Program-made: the position numbers and the translations under genes
The notes under the pieces: generated by a model
Database searches by the model: none
The model's input: the letters and a program-made list of their open reading frames with translations, nothing else
Told to the model about the DNA's origin: nothing
Shown here: positions 9,679 through 20,619 of the stretch, one piece after another
Position numbering within the stretch: position 1 is the stretch's first letter
How the letters are laid out: each line of letters begins with the position of its first letter
NCBI GenBank assembly: GCA_963682175.1
Contig: OY821775.1
Coordinates: 36,206,053 to 36,270,052, forward strand
Direction: 5' to 3'
DNA from: Triglochin maritima
Lineage: Eukaryota; Streptophyta; Magnoliopsida; Alismatales; Juncaginaceae
DNA: 64,000 bases

Positions 9679-11349
9679 TGATTGGCATCATTTCATGCTC
9701 ATATTTGTATCTTATATCCATTATCCATTTCAAGCGATACGAAGCGAAACAACCTTTCAGTTCATAGTGAGAGAAAAGACTCAACCTTCCATTTCTTCTA
9801 TAACATCAATGGTTGTAGTGTGATTGACATCATTTCATGCTCATATTTGTATCTTATATCCCTTATCTTACACCTAAGAAATGCTACGTGACGAGTTTTA
9901 TGTTTAGTTTTCAGGAATAAAGAGATTTGAAGAGAAGAACCATGAAAGGACCCAAAAGCAGGAAAAAAAGACTTAATTGTTAGACCTAGGGACTGAGATG
10001 CAAGGGAGAAGGACCTGATCGTAAGACCGAAGGACCTAAGAGCAAAAACATGAAACTCCACACCATCATGGGGAGTATTTTTGGCAATTCAATTTGGGTC
10101 GGAGCTCCAATAGACAAAGTAGATGCATCCAAGACCAACAAAGACCACCAGCAAAGCCTACAACAAATCCCAGATGAATCCAGATCCAATAGACCGCCAA
10201 TTGGCGGTCCAAATCATTCTGGATCCTCTCAGATTTGTGGGGCACGTGTATTAGTGTATTCTTAGTCCATATTGGTTTACTCCCACATCGAGGGATTGTC
10301 CCGGATTAGTTTTTTCCATACCTATAAATAGAACTCTTCACATTCCATTGTAATTACCCATTGCTTCGTGGCATTCTCTCTTCTAAGGAGTGAGCCTTGA
10401 AGCAAAAACTCAAGGTGGAGAAGAATGCGACCTTCAATGTGAGTCATTTGTTAATAAAATAATTCTTCTAGATTCTTTTAATCTTGTCTTTTAATTTGTG
10501 CATGTTTGTTTTGTCTTTCCTTTCCTTTTATGCTTCTTTAATATTTCTTGCTTGATTAGTGTAGTTTTATTTCAGTATAATGCTTCATTTTGTTATAGTA
10601 GTTAGTTTAAATATGTGTCAGTAGTTCCATCCCCATTTGGGGTGGAGAAATATGTGATATAATCATGTAGTGTATTAAGTGTGTGTTATCTTAATCCCTT
10701 GAGCTTTATATGATTTCCATAACCATCTAATGGGTCTTCACTCTTATCTTTGATATGCTAATGCTCTTGAATGAAGCTTAGCCTATGCTTTGATTAATGG
10801 ACCTATTTTATGGGAATGATAAGGTTAGGATATGGATGGAATTAATATTGGAAACACAATTTGTAGTGTATGTACTCTTGTTGCCTTTACCTTAGTTAAT
10901 GTCTTGTATGTTTTAATGATGTAGTCTTATCTTAATTCATGCGAAGGCATAGTAGGGTCTACTGTTTATACATGAGTTCATTTAGATCATTCCAATTATT
11001 GTCTTGTATGTTTTAATGATGTAGTCTTATCTTAATTCATGTGGAGGCAAAGTTGGATGTAGTTTTATGATTTCATGCACTACATGTTGTGAGGAGCTTA
11101 ATGAACACACACACACACACTTCTTTATGTTCACATTATTTCTCTACCCCCTTTGGGGTTTAGTTTTATTGCTTATCTTTTATTTCATTTTTCATCTTAG
11201 TGTAGTTTAGTGTAATCAACATCTCTCTCCTTTCTTTACCACTCGCCTTCGCACAAACCAAACGTCGACACACCTCCCAGTGGACGGCCCGTATTTGCCA
11301 CCGTTTCAACGTGGCCATGCACTTGCGGTTAATATAAAACGATTAATCA
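9679..11349 (+). repeat. 3' LTR containing a duplicated start plus 5' flanking DNA
   Basis: The LTR begins TGATTGGCATC at 9679 directly after the purine tract, but after about 50 bases it is interrupted by an 86-bp copy of the DNA that flanks the 5' LTR (9735-9820 matches 3850-3935). It then restarts at 9821 with TGATTGACATC and runs intact to ATTAATCA at 11349. TATAAATAG lies at 10323-10331 and the palindrome at 10192-10209. TAGTG follows at 11350-11354. Confidence 0.88.
10192..10209. promoter_or_regulatory. Perfect 18-bp U3 palindrome
   Basis: GACCGCCAATTGGCGGTC, identical to the sites at 3317, 14424 and 39208. Confidence 0.6.
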
Positions 11350-12660
11350 TAGTGTAGTCCATTCCTCCCGCCGAAAGCCTGCATCCTGAAATGGCCTCCA
11401 TCAACGTGCAAGGAGACCTAGTACTCTCTTCTACTGAACGCCCACTTGCTTTTGTGGTTTGTTGGCGAAGTGCGATCGAGTAATGATGTCAGAGGACCTT
11501 GGTCCCTGGTTCATTGCATGCACCCACTCCTCCAAATACGGTGTCATTCCTTTTGCTTCTTCATCATAAGTTTTTTTCTATTTTGATTGGTCCTAACATT
11601 TATTTTGGTTTAATGTTTTGTAGGGCATCTCCCGATGTCTCTTCTTTGTGTACAAGAATGCATTGAGCATGCCCCGTTGCATTCTCCAATGTTTGGATAA
11701 CATGCAATGCCACCAGTATGACCTGGACTGACTTAAGAAGAGGTTGATATCACTAGAGGAGGATGTCGCCTGACCTTCAGGGTCTCAACACCCTCCTCCA
11801 ATTGATGTTTTCCAAGAGTTCCACTGTGGGAACTTTAGGGTTGTTTGCATGCACAAGAGATCGACTGAAGGTATCTCTACACCCAGCCGCACTCCTGCCA
11901 CCAGAGTCCATCACACATGTGTTGGTGGTCATCTTGGAGAAGGAGTTAGTGAGATCTCCACCACACCAACTAGAGGTCATCTTGGAGAAGGAATCAACGA
12001 GAACTCTAGCCTCCCAAGTTGGTGGTCAGTGGATCCTAAAGCACCTACCGGCAACTCTAGTTTATCAGGTTAGTGATCAGCTGATCCTATGCAACTTTCA
12101 ATAGCTTCAGCGTCACAAGTTGGTAGTCAGCAGATCCTAGTGCAGAAAATGATCACTAGCTGCAAGTGTTGGCCAGGTCAAGAAGATAAAATTTTAACGC
12201 ATTGAGTTTGAATATAACACAGAGTTGCCTCACATCTCTCTGGTGCAAATTGAGTTAGACTAATTAATGTAATGGTACACATAAAGTTACGTAGAGTGCA
12301 AGCATGCCGAGTGCACAATGTAATGTTGCTTAATATTTCTTTGAAATAGTTATCCATGTTATTAAATTTACAACCTTATTGGAATTTTTTGTAAGATACA
12401 ATGCATAGTTACTCATATAAGTTACCAGCTACAATTCATATTTGGAAGCAACTCTTGATGTTGACATGCGAAAATTAAAAGACCAACCATTAATACGTAA
12501 GTATTAACCACAATTGCCATGCAGAAAAAATAACATCAACCCACATTAATTTAAGAAACTCATGTATTTACATAAGATCGAGCTTCAAAATAAAGCTCAG
12601 ATGCGTAAAAAATACGTAACTAAATCGAGTTTTTGGACAAAATTGATATGTGTGGAAACT
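11350..12660. other. Anonymous sequence, possible captured gene fragment
   Basis: After the TAGTG duplication there is sequence I cannot assign. The part 11360-12170 is less AT-rich than its surroundings and contains an intron-like stretch (pyrimidine-rich, ending TTTTGTAG at about 11624). It also holds two near-identical 45-bp units (GGTCATCTTGGAGAAGGA at about 11926 and 11974) within a short open frame at 11763-12104. It could be a fragment of a transposon or host gene. I recognise no domain. 12170-12660 is AT-rich with nothing recognised. Confidence 0.35.
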
Positions 12661-13438
12661 TTCATTAAGCAACTAAATTTAGGATTGAAAAATGAAATCA
12701 CCAACAATTGAGAACATTAAAGAGGGCTAAAAGGACACATTCAATTTTAAAGGACATATTTGAGTTTCAAAGGACCTATTCGTGGTTTATAGAATAGACT
12801 CATGTCTTTTATAGAACAAGCATGACTTTAAAGGTCATACATGTCCATTAAAGGACCATAGTGTCCTTTAAAGAACGAGATTGTTATTTAAGGATACTTT
12901 CTTATTTTAAAGGATACATCGAGTTCCAAGGACGGATTCGTGCTTTATAGAACAACTTCATCCTTTGTCATCCTTTGAAGGACATGTTTGTCCTTTAAAT
13001 GACATAATTTCTCTTTAAAGCACATACCTGAGTTCAAAGGATAGATCGTTGCTTGAAAGAATAGATTCATGTCCTTTAAGGGTAGGCTTGTGGTTTAAAG
13101 ATCCTTTCGAGTTTTAAAGAACAAACATGTGTTTTAAATGGCATACATGTACTTTCAAGGAGATAAGTGTCCTTCAAAGGGCATACTTTTGGTTTAAGAA
13201 CACTTTCAAGTTTTAAAGTAAACTTTTGAGTTTCCAAGGATAGACTTTAAAGGTTCTATGTCTTAATACCCCGTTGGAAAATGAAATTACCGAGTACCAA
13301 CACTTGAGAACAATGTACAAAGCAGGCGACTAAAGGACATTCAATTTTAAAGGACGTATTTAAGATTCAAAGGATATATTAGTGGTTTATAGAACATGCT
13401 AGTATCTTTTAAAGTACAAACCATACTTTAAAGGTCAT
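12660..13438. repeat. Degenerate TTTAAAGGACA tandem array
   Basis: Short units built around TTTAAAGGACA and its complement TGTCCTTTAAA, spaced roughly 20-45 bp, fill this stretch. A higher-order repeat is visible: the string ATTCAATTTTAAAGGAC occurs at 12739 and again at 13339, exactly 600 bp apart, and the sequence on both sides also matches. The array ends where an LTR fragment begins at 13439. Confidence 0.7.
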
Positions 13439-14054
13439 TGATTGATCATTTTAATAACCTGAAGTACCTGTCGTCGATGAAGACGTGACAAATACGGGTC
13501 GAACCTCAAAGAGTTGTGACTATTGTTGTGGCTAACATACTCTAGTGGGAAAAGATAGGAGAATTAGTGGATTATGCTAAACTAACTACACTAAAGTAGA
13601 AGTAACCAACATTTAAACTAAACCCCCATGGAGTGGAGGTGTGTAGGTATGTGTGTGTGAGTGGTTCGTGATTACATGAGGTGCAAGTTTGTAAAATAGG
13701 TGAACTCAACTAGAAACTAGTTTGGAGTCTAATTAAGATCAATTATATTTACATGAATACATGACTAATATAGTTAGACATGAAGTTAAGATGAACTTTG
13801 GTTCTCAAGAATGAATTGAGTACCTAGTGTGGACAATAGGACATCAATTAACCATTCATACAACGCAATACAATCATGCATTCTCTACTAATCAAGCATC
13901 TATACATAACAAGATGATCCATTACAAGTAACAATGTCAACTTTAGATCTAGCATGAGAGAAGTACCCAACAAGACCATTCTCCCATTTAATACAAGCTT
14001 AAGAAAATTACATGCAAAGATCTACACTAAGCATATGAAATGACACAAGATAAG
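13439..14054 (-). repeat. LTR 3' fragment of an Athila-like element
   Basis: Read on the minus strand, it ends with the typical CCCGTATTTGTCACGTCTTCAT segment and AATGATCAATCA, like the ends of the LTRs at 2308 and 34911. No primer site follows on the left. It is cut on the right by the LTR that starts at 14055. Confidence 0.6.
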
Positions 14055-15611
14055 TGATTGACATCATTTCATGCTTATATTTGTATCTTATATCCATTAT
14101 CTTACACCTAAGCAATGCTACGTGATGAGTTTTATGTTTGAATTTCAGAAATAAATAGGTTTGAAGAGATGAAGCATAAAACGACCCAAAAGCAGGGAAA
14201 AAGGACTTCATTGTGAGACCTGGGGACTAAGATGCAAGGGAAAAGGACCTGAACGTAAGACCGAAGGACCAAAGAGCAAAACAGAAAACTCCACACCATC
14301 ATGGGGAGAATTTTGGCAATTCTATTCGGGTCGGAGCTCTAACAAGTGAAGTAGATGCATGAAAGACCAACACAAACATCCAGAAAAGCCTAGAATAAAA
14401 TCGAGCGTGATCCGGACCATATAGACCGCCAATTGGCGGTCCAAAACCGCTAATTGGTGGTCTGTTTTTGCCCAAATCCTCTAAGATTTTGGTGGGTCGT
14501 GTATTAGTGTATTCTTAATCCATGTTTGGTATTGGTTTAGTCCCACATCGGGGGATTGTCCCGAATTAGCTTTTTCCATGCCTATAAATAGAACTCTTCA
14601 CCTTCCATTGTAATTACCCATTGCTTGGTGGCATTCTCTCTACTAAGGAGTGAGCCTTGAAGCAAAAACTCAAGGTGGAGAAAAATGCTACCTTCAATGT
14701 GAGTCATTTGTTAATAAAATAATTCTTCTAGTTTCTTTTAATCTTGTCTTTTAATTTGTGCATGGTTGTTTAGTCTTTCCTTTCCTTTTAAGTTTATTTA
14801 GTATTTCTTGCTTGCTTAGTGTAGTTTCATTTCAGTATTATGCTTCATTTTGTTAGTATAGTTAGTGTAATGAGTAGTGATTAGTTACATCCCCACTTGG
14901 GGGGTGGAGAAATATGTGATATGATGACGTAGTGTATTAAGTGTGTGTTATCTTAATCCCTTGAGCTTTATATGATTTCCATAACCATCTAATGGATTTT
15001 CACTCTTATCTTTGATATGCTAATTCTCTTGAATGAAGCTTAGCTTATGCTTTGATTAGTGGACCTATTTTATGGGGAATGATAAGGTTAGGATATGGAT
15101 GGAATTAATATTGGAAACACAATTTGTAGTGTATGTACTCTTGTTGCCTTTACCTTAGTTAATGTCTTGTATGTTTTATTAATATTGGGTTATCTTAATT
15201 CATGTGGAGGCATAGTAGGGTCTAGTCTTTATACATGAGTTCATTTAGCTTCATTCCAATTATTGTCTTGTATGTTTTAATGATGTAGTCTTATCTTAAT
15301 TCATGTGGAGACAAAGTTGAATGTAGTTTTATGATTTCATGCACTACATGTTGTGAGGAGCTTAATTGAACACACACACACATCTTTATATTCACATTAT
15401 TTCTCTACCCCCTATGAGGTTTAGTTTTATTGCTTATCTTTCATTTCTTCTTGCATTCTAGTGTAATTTAGTGTAATCAATCTTTCTCTCCTTTCTTTAC
15501 CACTCGCCTTCGCACAAACCAAACGTCGACACACCTCCAGGTGGACGACCCGTATTTGCCACCGTTCAAGCGCGACCGTGCACTTGCGGTTAATATAAAA
15601 CGAATCAATCA
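14055..15611 (+). repeat. 5' LTR of the truncated sister element
   Basis: 1557 bp from TGATTGACATC to AATCAATCA. A perfect U3 palindrome at 14424-14441 is followed by its degenerate partner at 14445-14462 (21-bp period). TATAAATAG lies at 14583-14591. Confidence 0.88.
14424..14462. promoter_or_regulatory. Paired U3 palindromes, 21-bp period
   Basis: GACCGCCAATTGGCGGTC, then three bases, then AACCGCTAATTGGTGGTC, about 120 bp upstream of the TATA box. Confidence 0.6.
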
Positions 15612-15617
15612 AGTTTT

Positions 15618-15635
15618 TGGCACCGTTGCCGGGGA
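15618..15635 (+). other. Primer-binding site, tRNA-Asp type
   Basis: TGGCACCGTTGCCGGGGA matches the tRNA-Asp complement at 17 of 18 positions. Confidence 0.88.
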
Positions 15636-15771
15636 GGTGCTCTGTCCAGACCTTGGTTTGGACGATTTGAGTGGTTTTTAAATTTTTTATTTTCAGTTTT
15701 TCTTAGTTTCAGGGATCCTAGAGATCACGGGGAGGCTACTGGAGGAGTTGGAGAAGATGAACTTCAACAAT

Positions 15772-15810
15772 GACCTCCAATCAGCGGTCTTAGACAGCCA
15801 ATTGGCGGCC
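15772..15810. promoter_or_regulatory. Paired leader palindromes, 21-bp period
   Basis: GACCTCCAATCAGCGGTC (15772-15789) and GACAGCCAATTGGCGGCC (15793-15810), in the same place relative to the primer site as in sister elements. Confidence 0.55.
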
Positions 15811-15829
15811 TGGTGAGGTGTTTTGGGTC

Positions 15830-17049
15830 GTTTTGGGTCGTTTTGTATCCAATACAGTTGGACCCAGCAAATACTTTTAGTGCAGTCGAGTCAAACCTTT
15901 CCCTTCGCCCCAGACCACCATTACACTTAGAGTTGACTCCTTTCCCGAAGATGCCTCTTTAGACCGAATCTCTCATGGTCATAGATAACATCCCAAAGGA
16001 GCCACATCAACTCTTTGCTTCATGGTGTCGTCGAATGTCACTGAGGGTAACTAAGGACAATCAAGTCTTGGACTCACACTGTGAAGGAGCAGGGATCCAT
16101 CCTTTCACTTCCAAATGGTCGCTTAGCACATGTTGTATGACAAACATGTTATGGTGGATCATACTGTACACACCAGTATGTCTGTCTCTCAACACCATAC
16201 AAGTCTTAGTCCAGTCGCACCCCCTCTGTGCCTGACCCGAGCTTCATCATTGTCGCCTTAACACCATACAGGTGCCACCTAGCACCACATGCGATGCTCG
16301 CACTTGGCTTCTATAGGTCACATGAATCGTGTGAACATTCATGTCAATCCTCACCAACATAGAGGATCTCATCTTGATTCCTAATCAAGGCGACTATCCT
16401 ATCATGAACTTCTCTAGATCTATCATACAAGATCTCTTCATGATCAGTCTCATCTCTGCTCGCTATCAAAAAGCGCCAGAGGCGAATGCTCGTGTGAGTG
16501 AGCATTCTTCAGCCTATTGACAAAATAATATTTTATGCTAGAACAACTACATCAACCAAACATATATAGTCGAAAGAAAAAACACAATCACTCATAAAAG
16601 GAAGTTAGACATGTCAATACATCAAAGTCTGCATAAGCCTAAGGACTTCACATGAGACACAAACAAGTCCTTAGCTATAGCCTTGGTAAGAGGGTCAGCT
16701 ACCATAAGACTAGTAGACACATGTCTTAACACAACTTCCTTTCTCGCTATGATGTCCTTCACAAAATGATACCTAACCTGTATATGTTTGCTCTTTCCAT
16801 GCTTTTTGGGGTCTTTCACATAACAAAGGGCAGCCATGCTGTCACAATAGACAACAACAGGCTCATCAGATGTCTCTACTAGCCCAGTTGTTGTAAGAAC
16901 CTCCTCAACCAAATTGCCTCCTGTACTGTTGCAGAGCATGCAACATACTCTGCTTCCATAGTCGACAGGGCTATACAGGTTTGCTTCTTGCTGGACCATG
17001 AGATGGCCCCATTAGCCAGCAAGAAAGCATAACCAAAGGTAGACTTCCT
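15830..17049 (-). mobile_element. Ty1/copia 3' fragment inserted in the leader
   Basis: A segment absent from sister leaders interrupts the element. It includes a copia RNase H remnant (16622-17040) and, to its left, about 750 bp of the non-coding sequence that follows copia pol. Leader sequence resumes at about 17050 (TCACTTTAGTTATCTGGGAGC). Both edges are approximate and I could not identify a target duplication. An 11-bp TTTTGGGTCGT tandem lies at the left edge (15830-15851). Confidence 0.65.
16622..17040 (-). pseudogene. Ty1/copia RNase H C-terminus, frameshifted
   Basis: RNase H of copia pol removes the RNA strand of the replication hybrid. On the minus strand one frame reads FGYAFLLANGAISWSSKKQ, then ALSTMEAEYVACSA and AIWLRRFLQQLG. 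A one-base shift near 16890 moves to a second frame reading LVETSDEPVVVYCDSMAAL, then KHIQVRYHFVKD and ADPLTKAIAKD, ending at a stop at 16622. Recognisable residues include the Glu of the STMEAEY motif, the CDS motif and the HVSTSLMVADPLTK tail. No reverse transcriptase is left upstream. It is a decayed fragment carried on the opposite strand to its host. Confidence 0.85.
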
Positions 17050-17935
17050 TTCACTTTAGTTATCTGGGAGCACTATTTTGCATGCTGTGATTTCTAGTTT
17101 GCTCCCATATTTAATTTCAATTCCCTTTAATCAACTTGGGCCATCAAACTCAAAGCAAAAGATTAGACTTCTTGCCATCTAGGTCATGCATCATTTGTAG
17201 ACCTTGCATGCATTTGTCTTTTCTTTGCTATACACTTTGTTGTTGATTGCTGGCGTGAGGTACGTGCACCAAAATATCTCATTCATGCATGTTTCAATCA
17301 TGCATTAGTTGGTAAGGTGCATCGGGACAAGAGTGAGTTGAGTGTTTGATTGGAGTGTTGATTGCTAGATTTAGGATCAAAACGCTACTAAATAGGGGTT
17401 GTCCCATAAAAGATAAGGTGGGGGATTTCATCACCCTTTCCTTGGCCCCAAAAATCACTCTTAATCAAGCCTTAACTAAAAGCAAGTAGTCATTGGCCCT
17501 AGGATTACGGACGCACTAGGAGAGTAATCTAGTTGAGACCACCATGGCCTGATTGGCGTTGCCTACCTTGTTGATAATAGGAGGTACTAGATCTCCAGAT
17601 CTGGTATCACTTGCTGGGCATTGTGGTCCTGGTTGTAGGGAGGTGAGGCGTGTCGAGGCTAGTGACCTCGAAGTTAGGTGTCATCTAGCCTAAGGACCCA
17701 TTGCCTTACATTGTTTGAGTCGTGCTTCCTAGTTAGGCTTCTACCTGATCCCATTACCCACGCTAGCTCTAGGATTCTTCCCTTCTCCTTTGAGTCATCA
17801 TCTTCTCACCTTCTTCTACGTTATAGTCTCCTCCCCTTTACACTCTCTGGTAGCGTTTTAGGGCCGAGTCGAGCACTTTTTGCGAGCTTGGCCTCGTGGT
17901 AGTGAGAGTGATCGACTCGAGAGTTCTTTGTTGAG
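17050..17935 (+). other. Leader, distal part
   Basis: Non-coding continuation of the leader after the copia fragment. The conserved block (AAACGCTACTAAATAGGGG through CATTGGCCCTAGG) lies at about 17380-17510. No independent gene is seen. Confidence 0.65.
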
Positions 17936-18836
17936 ATGGATGGTTACATGGGCGACCATCCATATCATTGTTGGGACCAGGACAATTCTTCCTGGTATTC
18001 TGGACCCATGCAACATGGGGTGGCTCAAACTAACACCCCGTATTGTTGGGACAATCTTAATTATGTGACTGAGCAATCTTCATATTGGGGTAGTATGAGA
18101 GAGGCACCGACTGCTAGACCACCATCTAGTTACGTCGGATCATATGCTGGTCAGGAAAACTGAGATATTACAACAAACTTTGGCCTCTTTCATGTGTATG
18201 GCAGACGACATGAGTGCACCGGTGGCTCCAGTAGCCATACCGTGCGACTGTTGTGGGTTGAGTGGTCATGTTATCGGGGAATGTCCTTATGTTCCCCCTG
18301 AGCCTGACTATGAGCATACCTTTTCCCAAAATTGTCAATATGACCATTATGCATCCGCGTTCAACCCGAGAGTGATGGATTCGTGGGGAGACACTTCATA
18401 TCCAAATTCTTATACTTCATTTTCACCCCAGTATCCTCCTCCCGAATACCCAGAATTCTAACAACACCCCACTTCAAATCATTGGACTCATTCTCAGCCC
18501 ATCAACACCCAACCCCAAAAATTCCCAAGCTCTGACTTGGACCTCATAGTTGACCGCATACCTGATTCCTTGAAACAAACTTTTCTTACGTTAATGGAAA
18601 CCACTCAACCGTCCATCCAAAATATGGCACTGCAAGTGAGTCAAATGTCGCAGCAATTACGTGAACGTGAGGAGAGTAGTTTTTCTTGTCAACATGAGGA
18701 TTTATCTTCTGAAATCGAACCACCACCTTATCCACAAATTCAAAGCACAATCTTTCAAAGTCAAACTCCTAGTCAGTCTGAGGGACTTGGGGTTTCAATT
18801 CACCCTCACTCTATAACTAGAGCACACTTTGAGTAA
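17936..18836 (+). pseudogene. Capsid-less gag-like ORF, broken and 3'-truncated
   Basis: This corresponds to the first half of the protein at 6595-8082. It opens with MDGYMGDHPYHCWDQDN, has a +1 frameshift near 18160 (after SYVGSYAG), keeps the zinc knuckle CDCCGLSGHVIGEC, and hits a stop at 18459 after PPEYPEF. It then continues in frame through the helical segment and GLGVSIH. Homology ends at about 18806, where unrelated sequence supplies the last codons. The C-terminal extension of about 220 residues is missing. Confidence 0.85.
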
Positions 18837-19205
18837 GATTTGCTATTGATCAAAGATGTTGAGGTTTAAGCTTTGAGTGTAGGATTTTGGGATTTCTTGA
18901 TTAGGAGAAGTCTCTCTCGTATATGGAGCAATTGGAAGTGTGAGAGTTGTGCATTTTTAGCTTAATTAGGAAATAATCTATTCACCCCCTCTAGATTAGT
19001 GAGCAATCAAAGTTACATATCATTGGTGTTGATGTGTAGAATTTTCAACCAGACATTCAGACCAAACCAAACAGAAAGCAGAATTCAAGACATTGTAGTC
19101 ATATTCAGAGTACTAACTGAAAATCCTAGTATGACATAGTGTACAACAACAACATAGTTTACAAATAGTTTATATTGAAAGGCAGCTGAATTGTGTCATT
19201 GATTA
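18807..19205. other. Unassigned sequence carrying the GATTA target site
   Basis: Sequence after the truncation of the previous element. No ORF of note. The phrase ATTCACCCCCTCTAG near 18980 is reminiscent of copia-type sequence but is not sufficient for a call. A 29-bp string (ACATAGTGTACAACAACAAC...) at 19134 recurs on the far side of the next element at 44329. GATTA at 19201-19205 is the left copy of that element's target duplication. Confidence 0.5.
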
Positions 19206-20595
19206 TGATTGGCATCATATCATGCATATATTTGTGTTTTATATCAATTATCTTGAACCAAAACAATGCTACATAATGAGTTTTATGTTTAAGTTTCAGA
19301 ATAAATAGGTTTTGGAAAAAGAGACTCAAAAAAGGACTTAAAAGTAGGAAAATGACTAAATTGTAGGACTTATGGACTGAGATGCAAGAGAGAAGGACCC
19401 GGATGTAAACCAAAAAGATCAATGAGAAAATCAAGAGCTCCACACCATCATGAGGAGTATTTTGGCAATTAGATCCGGGCCCAAACATCAAGAACCAAAT
19501 CAGGTTCATCAAACATCAAGAAATCAAGCCAGAAACGAGCCACCCAAATCAAGACATGATCCAACCATTCCAGACCGCCAATTGGTTGTCCCAGATTGCC
19601 AATTGGCGGTCCAAATTGGTCCAAACAGTTCATGATTTAGTCGGGTCATGGATTATGATGTTTTATGTCCATTTATAGTATGTGTTTAGTCTCATACCGG
19701 GGGATTGTCCCTGATTGCCTTTTTCTATGACTATAAATAGAACTCTTCCTTCTCCTTTGTAGTCACCCATTGCTTGACGGCATTCTCTCTACTTGGAGTA
19801 AGCCTTAAAGCAAAACTCAAGTGGAGAAGAATGCTACTTGTAATGTGAGTCATGTAAATAAAATAATTTTTTAGTTTGTTTTAATGTTGTCTTCTTTTTT
19901 AATTCTTGCTTGTTTAGCTTAATATTGTTTTATCTTAGTAGAAGTAATTCAAATGTTTCATTTTCTTAATGTAGTTCGTAGTTTAATGAGTAGTGAGTAG
20001 TACCATCCCCCTTTGAGGGTGGAGTTTATGTTTATACATGTCATGTAGTATGGAATGAATGTTATTTGTTGTTGTATGTGAGAAATGTAAGTATGTTTAT
20101 TTGAATTAAAGAGAATACTTAACTTGATGGTTTCTGCCATAATCTTTAGGTACATTCCATGCTTGTTTAGGTTCTTAATAACAAACTTGTTCATGCTCAT
20201 ATTAATCACATAGGTTAATGACTGCGATGATAGGTCTTGTTTTTAGGTACTTGTTATGCATAGCAACACTACCTACACTTATAGTTTAATGAATGCATTC
20301 ATTACCACTTATTTCATGTGTACACACACTCCACCCCTTAGGGGTTTTCATTCTTGATTTCTAGCTTGCTTTTATTAGTCACTTAGTTTAGTTTTATTTC
20401 GTCTCATGCTTTTATCTTCTTTGTTTGTTTCGTGCTAGTTTAGCGTAGTTAGTTTAGTTTAATCAATCTCTTCTCCCCTCTTTTCTCACTTACCTTCGAA
20501 CAAACCAGAGTTGACACACCTCCTCGTGGACACGACCCGTACTTGTCGCATCTTCACGAACACCATGCACTTGTTGTTAAACTTAACTCCAATCA
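19206..20595 (+). repeat. 5' LTR of the 25-kb nested element
   Basis: 1390 bp from TGATTGGCATC to CTCCAATCA. Palindrome pair in U3 at 19573-19590 and 19594-19611. TATAAATAG lies at 19732-19740. It is more diverged from its sisters than they are from each other, consistent with being the oldest layer of the nest. Confidence 0.85.
19573..19611. promoter_or_regulatory. Paired U3 palindromes, 21-bp period
   Basis: GACCGCCAATTGGTTGTC and GATTGCCAATTGGCGGTC, three bases apart. Confidence 0.55.
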
Positions 20596-20601
20596 AGTTT
20601 T

Positions 20602-20619
20602 TGCCGCCATTGTCGGGGA
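20602..20619 (+). other. Primer-binding site, degenerate tRNA-Asp type
   Basis: TGCCGCCATTGTCGGGGA, 15 of 18 matches to the tRNA-Asp complement, at the usual place after the LTR. Confidence 0.75.

Larger units (their letters stand above)
3936..11349 (+). mobile_element. Complete non-autonomous Athila-related element, TSD TAGTG
   Basis: The 5' LTR (3936-5458), tRNA-Asp primer site (5465-5482), leader, one ORF (6595-8082), a long 3' untranslated region, a purine tract and the 3' LTR (9679-11349) are all present. TAGTG immediately precedes the 5' LTR (3931-3935) and follows the 3' LTR (11350-11354), giving a 5-bp target duplication. There is no protease, reverse transcriptase, RNase H or integrase, so it must depend on another element. 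Sister copies occur at 14055, 19206 and 23448. Confidence 0.9.
14055..18806 (+). mobile_element. 3'-truncated non-autonomous Athila-related element
   Basis: A sister of the 3936-11349 element: 5' LTR (14055-15611), primer site (15618-15635), leader with palindromes, and the capsid-less gag-like frame (from 17936), cut near 18806 in the middle of the ORF. The leader is split by a copia RNase H fragment at about 15830-17049. No 3' LTR was found, so the target duplication cannot be checked. Confidence 0.82.

Noticed and set aside
11763..12104. Possible host gene exon (113 codons)
   Set aside because: No recognisable domain, internal short repeat, and no supporting neighbouring exons. Kept only as a possible captured fragment.
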